Part shown: positions 17,260-26,749 of the stretch, piece by piece
Layout: each line of letters starts with the position of its first letter
How positions within the stretch are numbered: the first letter of the stretch is position 1
NCBI GenBank assembly: GCA_964520475.1
Contig: CAZFNS010000013.1
Coordinates: 1-54,383 of the forward strand
Origin: Ruminobacter sp964520475
GTDB taxonomy: Bacteria; Pseudomonadota; Gammaproteobacteria; Enterobacterales; Succinivibrionaceae
Length of the DNA stretch: 54,383 nt
Direction of reading: 5' to 3'
Made by a program: the position numbers and the translations under genes
Notes under the pieces: generated by a model
Database searches by the model: none
Told to the model about the DNA's origin: nothing
Seen by the model: only the letters and a program-made list of their open reading frames with translations

Positions 17260-17862
17260 TTGCTATTACCCTTGTGTGGTGGTTCTCCCTGCTTAGCCGG
17301 ATTATTGTTCCGGAAACTCCTATGTTTTCTGTCTGATATAAAGTCGTCGTGGCAATCAAATAACAAACAAAAATTAACGGTAATATAACATAAGACGGGG
17401 CGATGTTAGTCACATAAAAATTTAAAAGTGTGTGTTTTGTACTGTTTTCATGACCGGGGCGACGTAATTTTCCGCCAATTTGTAAAATTTTCGCTACAAG
17501 GGGGTATCGCGCGTATTAATTATTCTTTCGTCCGCCCTTTCCCGGGCCTTCCCGCGGGCCTCCCGGGGCGGGAGGGGCGGCCCCGCCCCGGGGAAAAAAG
17601 GCGGGCGGGCCGGCCCGCCGGGAGCCTCCGGAAAAGGGGCGCGGGCGGCGCGCCGAATCGAGTAAAATTCAATGCCGATCGCAATTTTGGCCGCGCGGCG
17701 CTGTTATAATTTAAGAGACGGCGGGGATTCGTTTGTTCACGTGCCGGTTTGGCGTTCCCCGCCGCCGGATCCCGTATATTATAAATACTACAAAACGGCG
17801 AACCCGCGGCAAAAGCGCACACGAGGAAAAAAAAGCGGGACGCCGTCAGAGGATTGTGGAAA
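17260..17862. other. Divergent intergenic region between moxR and ytfK
   Basis: No gene supported. The left part (17260-17520) is AT-rich and should contain the moxR promoter on the minus strand, but I cannot choose one confidently (TATATT/TATGTT-like boxes near 17382-17392). The right part is GC-rich. A TATAAT at 17705-17710 may serve ytfK. Confidence 0.5.
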
Positions 17863-18063
17863 ATGAGAATATTCAAGAAATACAGCCCGGCTCTGATCGC
17901 GAGGCACGTCAGGACTTTCTTCAAAGGCAGGTTGTACATCCACGGGAGGGGAGCCTACGAATTCGACCGGGGCGCTCTCATCATGCCGCTCGAGGCGGAC
18001 GAGAAGCACCGCGACACCGTGAGGGAACTCAACAGCTATATAGAAATGAGCAGAGCTCAGTAG
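17863..18063 (+). CDS. ytfK: YtfK-like protein (DUF1107), stringent-response modulator
   Basis: A 66-residue basic protein that I recognise as DUF1107/YtfK. MRIFKKYSPALIARHVRTFF aligns along its length with E. coli YtfK (MKIFQRYNPLQVAKYVKTLF), and so does the next block, FKGRLYIHGRGAYEFDRG. The similarity continues into the PLEADEKH segment. In E. coli YtfK promotes (p)ppGpp accumulation by acting on SpoT under phosphate or fatty-acid starvation. The ATG at 17863 is preferred to a TTG at 17854 because an AGAGG site (17848-17852) is 10 bases upstream of the ATG. The gene is monocistronic with a terminator at 18094. Confidence 0.85.
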   Translation: MRIFKKYSPALIARHVRTFFKGRLYIHGRGAYEFDRGALIMPLEADEKHRDTVRELNSYIEMSRAQ

Positions 18064-18093
18064 CCGCCGGAAGGGCGGCCCGATACGGTCCGG

Positions 18094-18136
18094 AGACGCC
18101 GCGGCGGGAGCCGCGAGCGTCTTTTGTCTTTTTTTT
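18094..18136 (+). terminator. Terminator after ytfK
   Basis: A 12-bp GC-rich stem with one bulge (18094-18105 with 18110-18122, GGGA loop) is followed by a T-rich tail to 18136. Confidence 0.85.
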
Positions 18137-18224
18137 GACCGGGTTACGGTCCGCGCTCCCCGCCGGGCCGGGCCCGGTCTTCCCGTTTCCGATCCCCCTC
18201 TCCCCATTTCCGCGCGGGTTGTGC

Positions 18225-18230
18225 TAAGAT
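18225..18230 (+). promoter_or_regulatory. Extended -10 upstream of prmB
   Basis: TGC directly followed by TAAGAT (18225-18230) forms an extended -10 element 72 bases before prmB. No good -35 is seen. Confidence 0.4.
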
Positions 18231-18301
18231 GAAACATCCGAGCAGGATTCCCGGCGGCCGCGCGGCCGCCTTTCCCGACTAACTTTTCCGGACGGCGCCC
18301 T

Positions 18302-19315
18302 ATGAGCGAAGAAGAAGAAAGAGCAACCGAAAACGGCGCGGGGAGCGTTTTCGTCAAGGAAGGCTTCCCCGAGGACATCGAGGCCGAGATCGTCAGCGAG
18401 CTCGAGACCGTGAACGACGCGGTCCGCTACGCGGCCAGCTACCTGACCGAAAACGGCGTGTACCTGGGCCACGGCACGGCCGACTACTGGGAGGAGGCGG
18501 AGTACCTGGTGCTCTGCCTGATCGATCTCGATCCCCCCGGGGATCCCGAGACCGGGCGGGCCCGCCTCACCGCCCGGGAGAAGAGGAACATAGCGCGGGC
18601 CCTCGCGCTGCGCGTCCGCGACCGCGTGCCCGCCGCCTACCTCACCAACCGGGCCTGGTTCTGCGGCATCGAGTTCTACGTGGACGAGCGGGTGATCGTG
18701 CCCCGCTCGCCGATCGCCGAGCTGATCGACAAGGGGTTCGCCCCGTGGCTGCGCAAGACCCCGTCGCGCGTCCTCGACATGTGCTGCGGCTGCGGCTGCA
18801 TCGCCATCGCCTGCGCGAACAAATTCGCGGACAACGGCGATCTGATGATCGACGCCGTCGACGTCAGCGACGACGCCCTGGACGTGTGCGCGCGGAACGT
18901 CTTCAACTACGGCCTCGAGGACGTCGTGTTCCCGATCCGCAGCGATCTCTTCGACGAGCTCGACGAGCGCGAGACCTACGATCTCATCGTCTGCAACCCG
19001 CCGTACGTCGACGCCGCCGACTTCGAGGACATGCCCGACGAGTACCGCGCCGAGCCGGCGATCGCGCTCGCGGGGGGCCCCGACGGGCTCGATTACGTTA
19101 AGGTCGTCCTGGCCGAGGCGTCGTACTACCTCGACGAGGGGGGCGTCCTGGTCGTCGAGGTCGGCAACAGCCGGCTCGCCCTCGAGGAGGAGTTCCCGGG
19201 CGTCCGCTTCAACTGGGCGGAGCTCGAGCGGGGCGGGAGCGGCGTGTTCGTCATGACCCAGGAGGAGCTCGTCGAATACGCGCCGCTTTTCGAGCGCCAC
19301 AGGAGAGAAAGATAA
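18302..19315 (+). CDS. prmB: 50S ribosomal protein L3 N5-glutamine methyltransferase
   Basis: A 337-residue class I SAM methyltransferase of the HemK/PrmB group. The SAM-binding block is VLDMCCGCGCIAIA (about 158-171), and the catalytic NPPY is at 232-235, followed by VDAADFEDMPDEY and an ALAGGPDGLDYV block typical of PrmB rather than PrmC. It methylates a glutamine of ribosomal protein L3 during 50S assembly. The stop overlaps the aroC start by one base (TAATG), and prmB-aroC is the usual gammaproteobacterial pair. The N-terminal 15 residues are acidic and slightly longer than usual. Confidence 0.95.
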   Translation: MSEEEERATENGAGSVFVKEGFPEDIEAEIVSELETVNDAVRYAASYLTENGVYLGHGTADYWEEAEYLVLCLIDLDPPGDPETGRARLTAREKRNIARALALRVRDRVPAAYLTNRAWFCGIEFYVDERVIVPRSPIAELIDKGFAPWLRKTPSRVLDMCCGCGCIAIACANKFADNGDLMIDAVDVSDDALDVCARNVFNYGLEDVVFPIRSDLFDELDERETYDLIVCNPPYVDAADFEDMPDEYRAEPAIALAGGPDGLDYVKVVLAEASYYLDEGGVLVVEVGNSRLALEEEFPGVRFNWAELERGGSGVFVMTQEELVEYAPLFERHRRER

Positions 19316-20400
19316 TGTCGGGCAACACTTTCGGCCGGCTGTTCACGGTCACCACCTGCGGCGAGAGCCACGGCCCGGCCCTCGCGGCCGTCGTCGACGG
19401 GTGCCCCCCGGGCCTCGAGCTTTCCGAGGCGGACATCCAGGCGGATCTCGACCGCCGCAAGCCCGGGACCTCGAAGTTCACCACCGCGCGGCGCGAGCCC
19501 GACGCGGTCAGGATCATCTCGGGCGTCTTCGAGGGGAGGACCACCGGGACCCCGATCGGCCTCATCATCGAGAACACCGACCAGCGCTCGCGGGACTACG
19601 CGGACATCGCCCGCCTGTTCCGTCCGGGCCACGCCGACTACACCTACCGGCGCAAGTACGGGATCAGGGACTACCGCGGGGGCGGGCGCGCCTCGGCGCG
19701 GGAGACGGCCATGCGCGTGGCCGCGGGCGCCATCGCGCGCAAGTACCTGCGGGAGAGGCTCGGCGTCGCCATAGCGGGCTGGACCTCGTCCGTCGGCCCG
19801 GTCAGGGCGGAGAAGGTCGTCCCCGGGGAGCGGGACCGGAACGAGTTCTTTTTCTGCGACCCGGACCGGGTGGAAGCCGTGCGCGCGTTCATGACGGATC
19901 TGCTCAAGGAGGGCGACTCGGCCGGCGCCACGGTCGAGGTGGTCGCGGCCGGCGTGCCCGCGGGGCTCGGCGAGCCGGTGTTCGGGCGCCTCGACGCCGA
20001 CATCGCCGCGGCCATGATGGGGATCAACGCCGTCAAGGGCGTGGAGATCGGCGACGGCATGGCCGCGGCCTTCCAGAAGGGCTCGTACCACCGCGACGCC
20101 CTCACGCCGGAGGGCTTCGCCACCAACCACGCGGGCGGGATCCTCGGCGGGATCAGCACCGGCCAGGACATCGCGGTGCGGATCGCCCTCAAGCCCACCT
20201 CGAGCATCGGGGTCCCGGGCCGGACGATCGACCTCGACGGCGCCCCCGCCGAGATCGTGACGAAGGGCCGGCACGATCCCTGCGTCGGCATCAGGGCGGT
20301 GCCCGTGGCCGAGGCCATGCTGGCCCTGACCCTGATGGACCACTACCTGCGCGACCGCGCCCAGTGCGGCGACGCCGCCCGCCCGGCGCGGTTCCCGTAG
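19315..20400 (+). CDS. aroC: Chorismate synthase
   Basis: A 361-residue FMN-dependent enzyme that converts 5-enolpyruvylshikimate 3-phosphate to chorismate, the last shikimate-pathway step. Family signatures are GESHGPALAAVVDGCPPG near the N-terminus (about 17-34), the RPGHADYTYRRKYG block (about 103-116) and DYRGGGRASARETA (118-131). The length matches E. coli AroC (361). It is translationally coupled to prmB. Together with the DAHP synthase at 44.1 kb, the window holds both ends of the shikimate pathway. Confidence 0.98.
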   Translation: MSGNTFGRLFTVTTCGESHGPALAAVVDGCPPGLELSEADIQADLDRRKPGTSKFTTARREPDAVRIISGVFEGRTTGTPIGLIIENTDQRSRDYADIARLFRPGHADYTYRRKYGIRDYRGGGRASARETAMRVAAGAIARKYLRERLGVAIAGWTSSVGPVRAEKVVPGERDRNEFFFCDPDRVEAVRAFMTDLLKEGDSAGATVEVVAAGVPAGLGEPVFGRLDADIAAAMMGINAVKGVEIGDGMAAAFQKGSYHRDALTPEGFATNHAGGILGGISTGQDIAVRIALKPTSSIGVPGRTIDLDGAPAEIVTKGRHDPCVGIRAVPVAEAMLALTLMDHYLRDRAQCGDAARPARFP

Positions 20401-20415
20401 CCGCGGCTCCGGCAG

Positions 20416-20449
20416 GCGCGAAAGCCCGGCTCCGGCCGGGCTTTCGCGC
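20416..20449 (+). terminator. Hairpin terminator after aroC
   Basis: A perfect 15-bp stem (20416-20430 with 20435-20449) with a TCCG loop lies 16 bases after aroC. The T run is only three bases, within the stem, so termination may be partial or bidirectional. Confidence 0.6.
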
Positions 20450-20546
20450 GTCCGGGCGCCCCCGGGCGGCAATCTAAGGCGGAGCGCGCCCGCGCCGGGG
20501 CGGCCCCGCGCTACCATGCGCCCGCCGGGAAAGGGGGAGGCGCCGC

Positions 20547-23330
20547 ATGTGGACGATCTATTCTTTGGGCGACGTGAATTTTCTGGCGGCGGCGCTCCGC
20601 GCCCTCGCCATGTTTTTCGGGAGCGGGGCCGCCGGGGCGCTCGCCGGGATCGGGCTGCTCGCCGGGGCCCTTTACCAGGGCTTCCGGGTGAGCGCGGAGG
20701 GCGCGGGGCCCGGTTTCGGGCGGGTCTTCGCCGCCGGGATCTTTTACCTCTGCTTCTTCGCGCCCAAGGCGGACGTGGCCGTGGAGGACTGCCGGGGCTC
20801 GGCCGTCGTGAAGGTGGACGGGGTGCCGCTCGGGCCCGCGGCCGCCGGCGCGATCGTCTCGGCGCTCGGGCGCGGCCTCTCAAACTACGCGGAGCAGGCC
20901 TTCGCCGTTCCCGGGCGGGACGGCGGCGATTTCGCCCTCGCGGCGACCGCGCTCGCCGGCCTGCGCCGGCGCGCCGCCGAGATCGGGGCGCTCGCGGCGG
21001 TGAACGGGGACGGCGGGGGCGACTTCGCGCGGAGCTGGCTCAACTACTTCCGCGAATGCACGCTCACCGGGGTCGACCTGCGCGAGATCAGCCCCGAGGC
21101 GCTCTTCGGCGCGGCCGACGTCGTGCGCGCCGGCGCCTTCGCGTCGGACGCCTACGGCACGCTGATTAACCTGACCGGGAAGGACGAGCGGCTCACCTGC
21201 CGCGAGGCCCACGCGCGCCTCGCCGCGCACACGAACGGCGCCTACGCCGATCTCCTCGGCCGCGCCCTCGACGGGGGCGAGCCGGCCGGGGCGCCCGCCG
21301 GGGACACGTACCGGGCGCGCGTCAACCGGGCGCTTTCCATGCTCGGGATCGTCAACGGCAGGCTCGAGAACTACATGATCGCGGCCGTGCTCCTGCCCGT
21401 GTACCTGCGCGCCGCCGAGAAAAAGCACGTCGGCGAGCACGAGGCCGCCTCGGCGCTGCTCCTCGCCGGGCGGGTCGCCGGGCGCAATTCGGCCGCGGCC
21501 CTCGGGCAGGCCATGTTCTTTTCCTGCGTCCGGCCCCTCATGACCTTCTTCGAGGCGCTGCTCTTCATGCTGTCCGCGTTCGCGCCGCTCGCCCTCGCGG
21601 GCTGCGACGCCGGGGTCCGGCTCTGCGGCCGCTACGCGTCCTTCATGCTCTGGGTGGAGCTCTGGCACCCCCTCATGACCATGGTCAACCTCTACCTCGC
21701 CGCGAGCGCCTCCGGGGAGCTCGCCGCCGCGGCCGCGCCCCCGGAGAGCTTCTCGGGCCTCCTCAGAACGGAAAAGATCCTCGAGTCCCACATCGCCCTG
21801 GGCGGGTACCTGTCCGCGGCCGTGCCGGCGCTCGCCCTCGCCGTGCTGACGGGCGGCTCCGCGGCGCTCGGGGCGATCGCCGCCCGGGCGGCGGGCGGGG
21901 ACGCGGGGGCGGAGGGGCACCTGCCCGAGCTCGAGAAGCGGGGCCCGGTGGTGGCGCACGCCCCGCTCTTCTCCGGCAGCCCGGCCGCCGGCCTCAGCCT
22001 GACCGGCTCCGCCGCGATGATGCCGGCCGTGTCCCTGCGTGACGACTTCCGCCGGGCCCTGAGCAGCGCCGAAAGCGAGGCGCTGGGGGCGGAGCGCTCG
22101 TTCGGCCGGATCCTCAGGGAGAGCGGCGGGCGGAGCTTTTCCGCGAGCGTCACGCGGAGCGATCTCGAGAACGTGGCGGCGCGGACCGCGAGCTCGGACT
22201 CCGAGAGCGCCGCCATGGTGAGCGGGCTCGCCCGCGGGGTCATGAGCGGGATCTCTTCGGGCGAGACCGACGAGACGGCGGTGCGGGGCGCCCTGAGCCT
22301 CGCGCTGAGCGGCCGGCTGCCCGCGGGCGGCCCGGCCGGGCTCGCGAGCGCGGCGGCGGGCTCGAGCTCGACCCGGGCCGCGACGGAGCTCGCCTCGGAG
22401 CTCGAGCGGATCTCGCAAGACGGCGCGCTCCGGGCCGAGTACAGCCGCAGCCTCGCCCGGGACATCAGCTCGGGCCGGGTGAGCGCCGCGGCCTGGGCCG
22501 ACACGCGGAGCGCCGGCGAGGAGCTCGCCGCGTCCGCCCGCGCGGCGGCGGGCCGCCGGAGCGAGGTGAGCCGGCTCAGGGCCGCGGCGGCCTCGGCGGG
22601 GAGCGGCTACGAGCTCGACGGGGCGACCGCGGGCCGGATCGTCGCCGGGAACCCGGAGCTGCTCGGGGAGCTGCGCCGGGCCGCGGGCGCCGACCCGCGG
22701 CTCGCGCGGCGCGCGAACGAACTGCGGAACGTCATGGACGGGATCTTCCCCGACGCCCGGCAGGCCGAGGCCGCCGCCGCGCTGCGCGCCCTGACGGAGC
22801 GCGATCCCCTGCGCGCGGCCGAGTTCACGGCCCGGGCGTTCGCCGTGCGCCGGGAGGCCCTCGCCCGGCCGGAGGAGAGCCTCCCCGGGGCGGCGCCCGG
22901 CGCCCCGGGCCCGCTCCCGGGCGGGGGGATCCCGGCGCCGGAAACCGGCGCCCCGGCTTTTCCCGAACCGCCCCCGAAGGAAGAGGATCCCCTCTACCGG
23001 GACTACCTCGGCCGGATCCCCCGGGCGGACGCCCCCGCGGGCTTCGAGAGCCGGCGCCTCGCCGGGGCGCCGGTGCGGACGGAGATCGCGGCCGGCGGCG
23101 CGGCGGAGCCGGACGGGGCCTACGCCTTCGGCCTGAGCGCCGGGCTGACCCCGGCCCAGGCCGAGGCGTACGCGGCCTACGCGTCCGAAGCCGAGCCGGG
23201 CGCGGAGACGATGGAGCGGCTCCGGAAGGAGGCGGGCCCCGCCTTCGCGGCCGTGAACGAGCGCCTGTCGGCGGGCGGCGCCGCGGCGCTCGGGGAGGTC
23301 GCGGAGTTCAACCGCCGGACCGGAAAATAA
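20547..23330 (+). CDS. traG: TraG-like F/SXT-type conjugation (mating-pair stabilisation) protein
   Basis: A 927-residue inner-membrane protein. The start, IYSLGDVNFLAAALRALAMF, then three N-terminal helices, the cytoplasm/periplasm block FFAPKADVAVEDC and the later RSWLNYFRECTLTGVDLREI closely resemble the TraG_N domain of SXT/R391-type TraG. More helices follow at about 335-360 and 425-450. The C-terminal half is a long Ser/Ala/Glu-rich region with helical propensity. In F-type systems TraG acts in pilus assembly and, through its periplasmic C-terminus, in mating-pair stabilisation and entry exclusion. A GGGGGAGG site precedes the ATG. It stands alone between aroC and a YdjM-like gene with no other tra gene beside it. 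It is as GC-rich as the host. Confidence 0.85.
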   Translation: MWTIYSLGDVNFLAAALRALAMFFGSGAAGALAGIGLLAGALYQGFRVSAEGAGPGFGRVFAAGIFYLCFFAPKADVAVEDCRGSAVVKVDGVPLGPAAAGAIVSALGRGLSNYAEQAFAVPGRDGGDFALAATALAGLRRRAAEIGALAAVNGDGGGDFARSWLNYFRECTLTGVDLREISPEALFGAADVVRAGAFASDAYGTLINLTGKDERLTCREAHARLAAHTNGAYADLLGRALDGGEPAGAPAGDTYRARVNRALSMLGIVNGRLENYMIAAVLLPVYLRAAEKKHVGEHEAASALLLAGRVAGRNSAAALGQAMFFSCVRPLMTFFEALLFMLSAFAPLALAGCDAGVRLCGRYASFMLWVELWHPLMTMVNLYLAASASGELAAAAAPPESFSGLLRTEKILESHIALGGYLSAAVPALALAVLTGGSAALGAIAARAAGGDAGAEGHLPELEKRGPVVAHAPLFSGSPAAGLSLTGSAAMMPAVSLRDDFRRALSSAESEALGAERSFGRILRESGGRSFSASVTRSDLENVAARTASSDSESAAMVSGLARGVMSGISSGETDETAVRGALSLALSGRLPAGGPAGLASAAAGSSSTRAATELASELERISQDGALRAEYSRSLARDISSGRVSAAAWADTRSAGEELAASARAAAGRRSEVSRLRAAAASAGSGYELDGATAGRIVAGNPELLGELRRAAGADPRLARRANELRNVMDGIFPDARQAEAAAALRALTERDPLRAAEFTARAFAVRREALARPEESLPGAAPGAPGPLPGGGIPAPETGAPAFPEPPPKEEDPLYRDYLGRIPRADAPAGFESRRLAGAPVRTEIAAGGAAEPDGAYAFGLSAGLTPAQAEAYAAYASEAEPGAETMERLRKEAGPAFAAVNERLSAGGAAALGEVAEFNRRTGK

Positions 23331-23465
23331 GTCCGGGGCGCTCCGGCGGGGCTTTTTCGTCCGTAAAGATGTTTTATCGGGTTAATTTATAGTCGCCGGA
23401 GAAAAGATTTTAATACCGGCGGCGCCGTTTGTGAGCCGGATCCGGTATTTTCGGCGCGGCCGCAA

Positions 23466-23471
23466 TATAAT
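23466..23471 (+). promoter_or_regulatory. -10 element upstream of the YdjM-like gene
   Basis: A perfect TATAAT lies 64 bases before the start codon. The matching -35 position is weak. Confidence 0.4.
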
Positions 23472-23534
23472 CCCATTCGGGGCGGTCGCCGCCCCGGCCC
23501 CGGGGCGCGCCCGGGAACGCGAGGGAAACGGTAC

Positions 23535-24179
23535 ATGAAAGGAAGAACCCATCTTGCCGCCGGTCTGGCCGTCGGGCTGCTCGCGATCCATCCGCGGGAC
23601 TGGGCCTCGCTCGCCGCCGGGGTCGCCGCGGCGGCGGCCGGCGCGGCCGTGCCCGACATCGACGCGCCGGCCTCGCGGCCGCGCGCCCGGGCGACCCTCG
23701 TCATCGCGGTGATCCTCCTCGCCGCGGCGGCCCTGATCGCGCTGGACGGCCGGTTCGGGCTCAATCTCTCCCGGGAGCTGTTCCGGGACGAGCGGATCGC
23801 CGGGCCCGCCGGGGGCGCGGCGGGGTTCGCGCTGATCTGCGCCCTCGGGATGAACACCCCGCACCGCGCCTTCATGCACTCCTTCTTCGCCATGGGCGCG
23901 CTGGGCTTCTGCGTGTTCCTTATGTACCCTCCCGCCGTCCCGTACTTCGTCGCCGCCTTCCTGTCGCATATCTTCCTCGACTACCTCAACAGCCGCGACA
24001 TCTGCTTTTTCTACCCGCTGCCGTTCTGCCGGCATTCCCTGGGGATCGCGGCCGAGGACGGCTTCGCCGACCGGGTCGTGTTCGCGCTCGGCACGGCGCT
24101 CACGGTCTGGCTGCTCATCCTCATCCCGCTCGACATCCTGGGGGTGTTCGACCGCCTCGCCGCCGCGGCCGGCGGGTGA
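23535..24179 (+). CDS. YdjM-like membrane-bound metal-dependent hydrolase
   Basis: A 214-residue integral membrane protein with about five helices and the conserved polar set of the YdjM/YbcI (DUF457) family. These are H6 in the N-terminal KGRTHLAAG, PDID at 40-43, H110 and H115 in HRAFMHS, and H145 with D149 in HIFLDYLNSRD. The family is annotated as a putative metal-dependent hydrolase of the inner membrane, and its substrate is unknown. In E. coli ydjM is SOS-controlled, but I see no LexA box here. It is a single gene between traG and an unknown gene. Confidence 0.82.
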   Translation: MKGRTHLAAGLAVGLLAIHPRDWASLAAGVAAAAAGAAVPDIDAPASRPRARATLVIAVILLAAAALIALDGRFGLNLSRELFRDERIAGPAGGAAGFALICALGMNTPHRAFMHSFFAMGALGFCVFLMYPPAVPYFVAAFLSHIFLDYLNSRDICFFYPLPFCRHSLGIAAEDGFADRVVFALGTALTVWLLILIPLDILGVFDRLAAAAGG

Positions 24180-24265
24180 GGGCGGGCCGTCCCGGCCCCC
24201 GGCGGCCCCCGCGGGGCGCGGAACCGCCCCCGCGCGCAAAATCGGCGCTCCGGGGGAAATACCCT

Positions 24266-24302
24266 TTGTCTTTTTGACACGGTTAATATACAATTTAGAC
24301 AA
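24266..24302 (+). promoter_or_regulatory. Promoter of the unknown gene at 24431
   Basis: TTGTCT (24266-24271) and TACAAT (24289-24294) are spaced 17 bases. A second, overlapping TTGACA (24274-24279) sits 16 bases from TAGACA (24296-24301). The leader to the start codon is about 130 bases. Confidence 0.55.
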
Positions 24303-24430
24303 GGATCGTTTTGTCGTTTCCGGCGGAGCCGGCGGCCCGGAACGGCCCCGGGCGGAGACCCGGGGGAAGGGCTCGGACGGACGCGCGGAAGGAACGGTTC
24401 CGGGGCGAATCAGGAAGAGGGGTCACCGGT

Positions 24431-24934
24431 ATGGCAGCATGCGAAAACGAGCTCGGCGCGGCGTATGAGTCGAACGTTCTGAATCTGCGCGGCGAGATCG
24501 TCGGCCCCGGCGAATCCGAAAGCTCCCCGGAGGAGGACGGCCCCGGCATCTGCCGTTTCCAGGCCTGGATGCTGTTCTACGTGGACCGGACGGGCAACGA
24601 CATCTACACCCGCGACGAACTGCTCGAGAGTTTCTACGTGGCCATGGGTTGCTCCGTGGCCGAGAACCGCTATCTGGAAATGAGCGACGAGCAGGCGAGC
24701 ATCTTCGTGGCCGAGGGCGAGTACTTCATCCGCACCAGCAACGGCGAGCACTTCATCCCGATCAGCACCTCCGAGGACCTGCGCGACGCGCTCATGCACG
24801 CCGTGGGCGGCACCCGGGTCGACGAGCTTTTCGAGAAGTTCTGCCTGAAGAACGGCATCGTGATCAACGACGGCCTCGACAACGTCCTCGATCTGGACCG
24901 GATCTATCCCGAACAGGCCCGGCAGGGCAAGTAG
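24431..24934 (+). CDS. Unknown 167-residue acidic protein
   Basis: I do not recognise this protein. The ATG at 24431 follows AGGAAGAGG and gives a 167-residue soluble, acidic protein with no signal peptide and no membrane helix. The N-terminal third is Glu/Ser-rich (ESESSPEEDG), followed by an aromatic block (CRFQAWMLFYVDRTGNDIYT) and mixed alpha/beta sequence with the EGEYFIRTSNGEHFIPIST segment. It has four cysteines scattered along the chain and no obvious metal-binding pair. It has its own strong-looking promoter and shares a bidirectional terminator with pdxT. The usage of codons matches the neighbours, so it is a genuine host gene. Confidence 0.75.
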   Translation: MAACENELGAAYESNVLNLRGEIVGPGESESSPEEDGPGICRFQAWMLFYVDRTGNDIYTRDELLESFYVAMGCSVAENRYLEMSDEQASIFVAEGEYFIRTSNGEHFIPISTSEDLRDALMHAVGGTRVDELFEKFCLKNGIVINDGLDNVLDLDRIYPEQARQGK

Positions 24935-24952
24935 GGCCCCCGGGAGCGCGAA

Positions 24953-25052
24953 NNNNNNNNNNNNNNNNNNNNNNNNNNNNNNNNNNNNNNNNNNNNNNNN
25001 NNNNNNNNNNNNNNNNNNNNNNNNNNNNNNNNNNNNNNNNNNNNNNNNNNNN
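24953..25052. other. Assembly gap (100 N)
   Basis: Exactly 100 N. The flanks show no overlap. The right flank starts in an A-rich low-complexity run, a likely reason for the assembly break. Confidence 0.99.
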
Positions 25053-25082
25053 AACAAAAACAAAAAACAAAAAACAAAAAAA

Positions 25083-25113
25083 GAAGCTTCCGGAAGGGAG
25101 CTTCTTTTTTTTT
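25083..25113. terminator. Bidirectional terminator between the 24431 gene and pdxT
   Basis: GAAGCTTCC (25083-25091) pairs with GGGAGCTTC (25096-25104) with one G-U pair and a GGAA tetraloop. A T9 run follows on the plus strand. On the minus strand an A-rich stretch upstream supplies T tracts, so it can stop both converging genes. Confidence 0.9.
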
Positions 25114-25134
25114 GTCCGCCGCGCCGCCGGCCCG

Positions 25135-25701
25135 TCAGCACATCTTGAGGAACTCCGCGTGGATCCGCGGATCCCCGCCGAGCTCGGGGTGGAAGGCGAT
25201 CCCGGTGACGGCGCCGCGCCGGGCCCCCGCGATCGCGCCGCCGGCCCGCGCGATGATCTCGGTCCCGGGACCCGCCGCGGTGATGACGGGGGCCCGGATG
25301 AAGACCATCCGGAAATTTTTTATCGCGCCGCAGTCGCCGGTCGCGTTGAAGCTGTCCGCCTGGCGGCCGAAGGCGTTTCTCCGGACGGTGACCGGCAGGA
25401 CCCCGAGGTACGGGCCGGGCTCGTTTTCGATCTTCTCCGCGAGCAGGATGAGCCCGGCGCAGGTGCCGAGCGCCGGCAGCCCGTCCCGGAGCATCTCCCG
25501 CAGGACCGGGGTTATGCCGAGCTCGGCCATGAGCCGGCCCTGCACGGTGCTTTCGCCGCCCGGCAGGATGATCCCGTCCGGGCCGCCGCCCGCGAGCAGG
25601 TCCGCCTTCGACCTGATTTCGAAGCAGGAGGCCCCGAGGCTTTCGGCCATGCGCCGGTGTTCGGCGAAAGCCCCCTGCAGCGCCAGAATTCCCACGCGCA
25701 T
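25135..25701 (-). CDS. pdxT: Pyridoxal 5'-phosphate synthase glutaminase subunit
   Basis: A 188-residue class I glutaminase that feeds ammonia to PdxS. The nucleophile Cys81 is in LGTCAGL, and the catalytic pair His171/Glu173 is in FHPELGG. The N-terminus GILALQGAFAEH and the LPGGEST segment are diagnostic of PdxT. I chose the ATG at 25701, two bases after the pdxS stop. A longer frame extending into pdxS is an artefact. Together the two proteins make PLP from ribose 5-phosphate, glyceraldehyde 3-phosphate and glutamine. Confidence 0.96.
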   Translation of the reverse strand: MRVGILALQGAFAEHRRMAESLGASCFEIRSKADLLAGGGPDGIILPGGESTVQGRLMAELGITPVLREMLRDGLPALGTCAGLILLAEKIENEPGPYLGVLPVTVRRNAFGRQADSFNATGDCGAIKNFRMVFIRAPVITAAGPGTEIIARAGGAIAGARRGAVTGIAFHPELGGDPRIHAEFLKMC

Positions 25702-25703
25702 CC

Positions 25704-26618
<915 letters not shown>

Positions 26619-26634
26619 TTTTCCTTATACCTCG

Positions 26635-26663
26635 TTGCAGGGAACATGAAGCGATGTTACTAT
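26635..26663 (+). promoter_or_regulatory. Divergent pdxR/pdxST control region, pdxR promoter
   Basis: TTGCAG (26635-26640) and TACTAT (26658-26663), spaced 17, point toward pdxR. The AT-rich stretch 26660-26705 between the divergent genes should carry the pdxST promoter and MocR operators, but I cannot define them. Confidence 0.45.
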
Positions 26664-26749
26664 GCCCGTGGTTATATAAAAATAATCAAATCGGATAAAT
26701 TTAAGATGCCAGACGCGGCCCCGCCGCGGCCGGCGGAGGAGGCCCGGAA

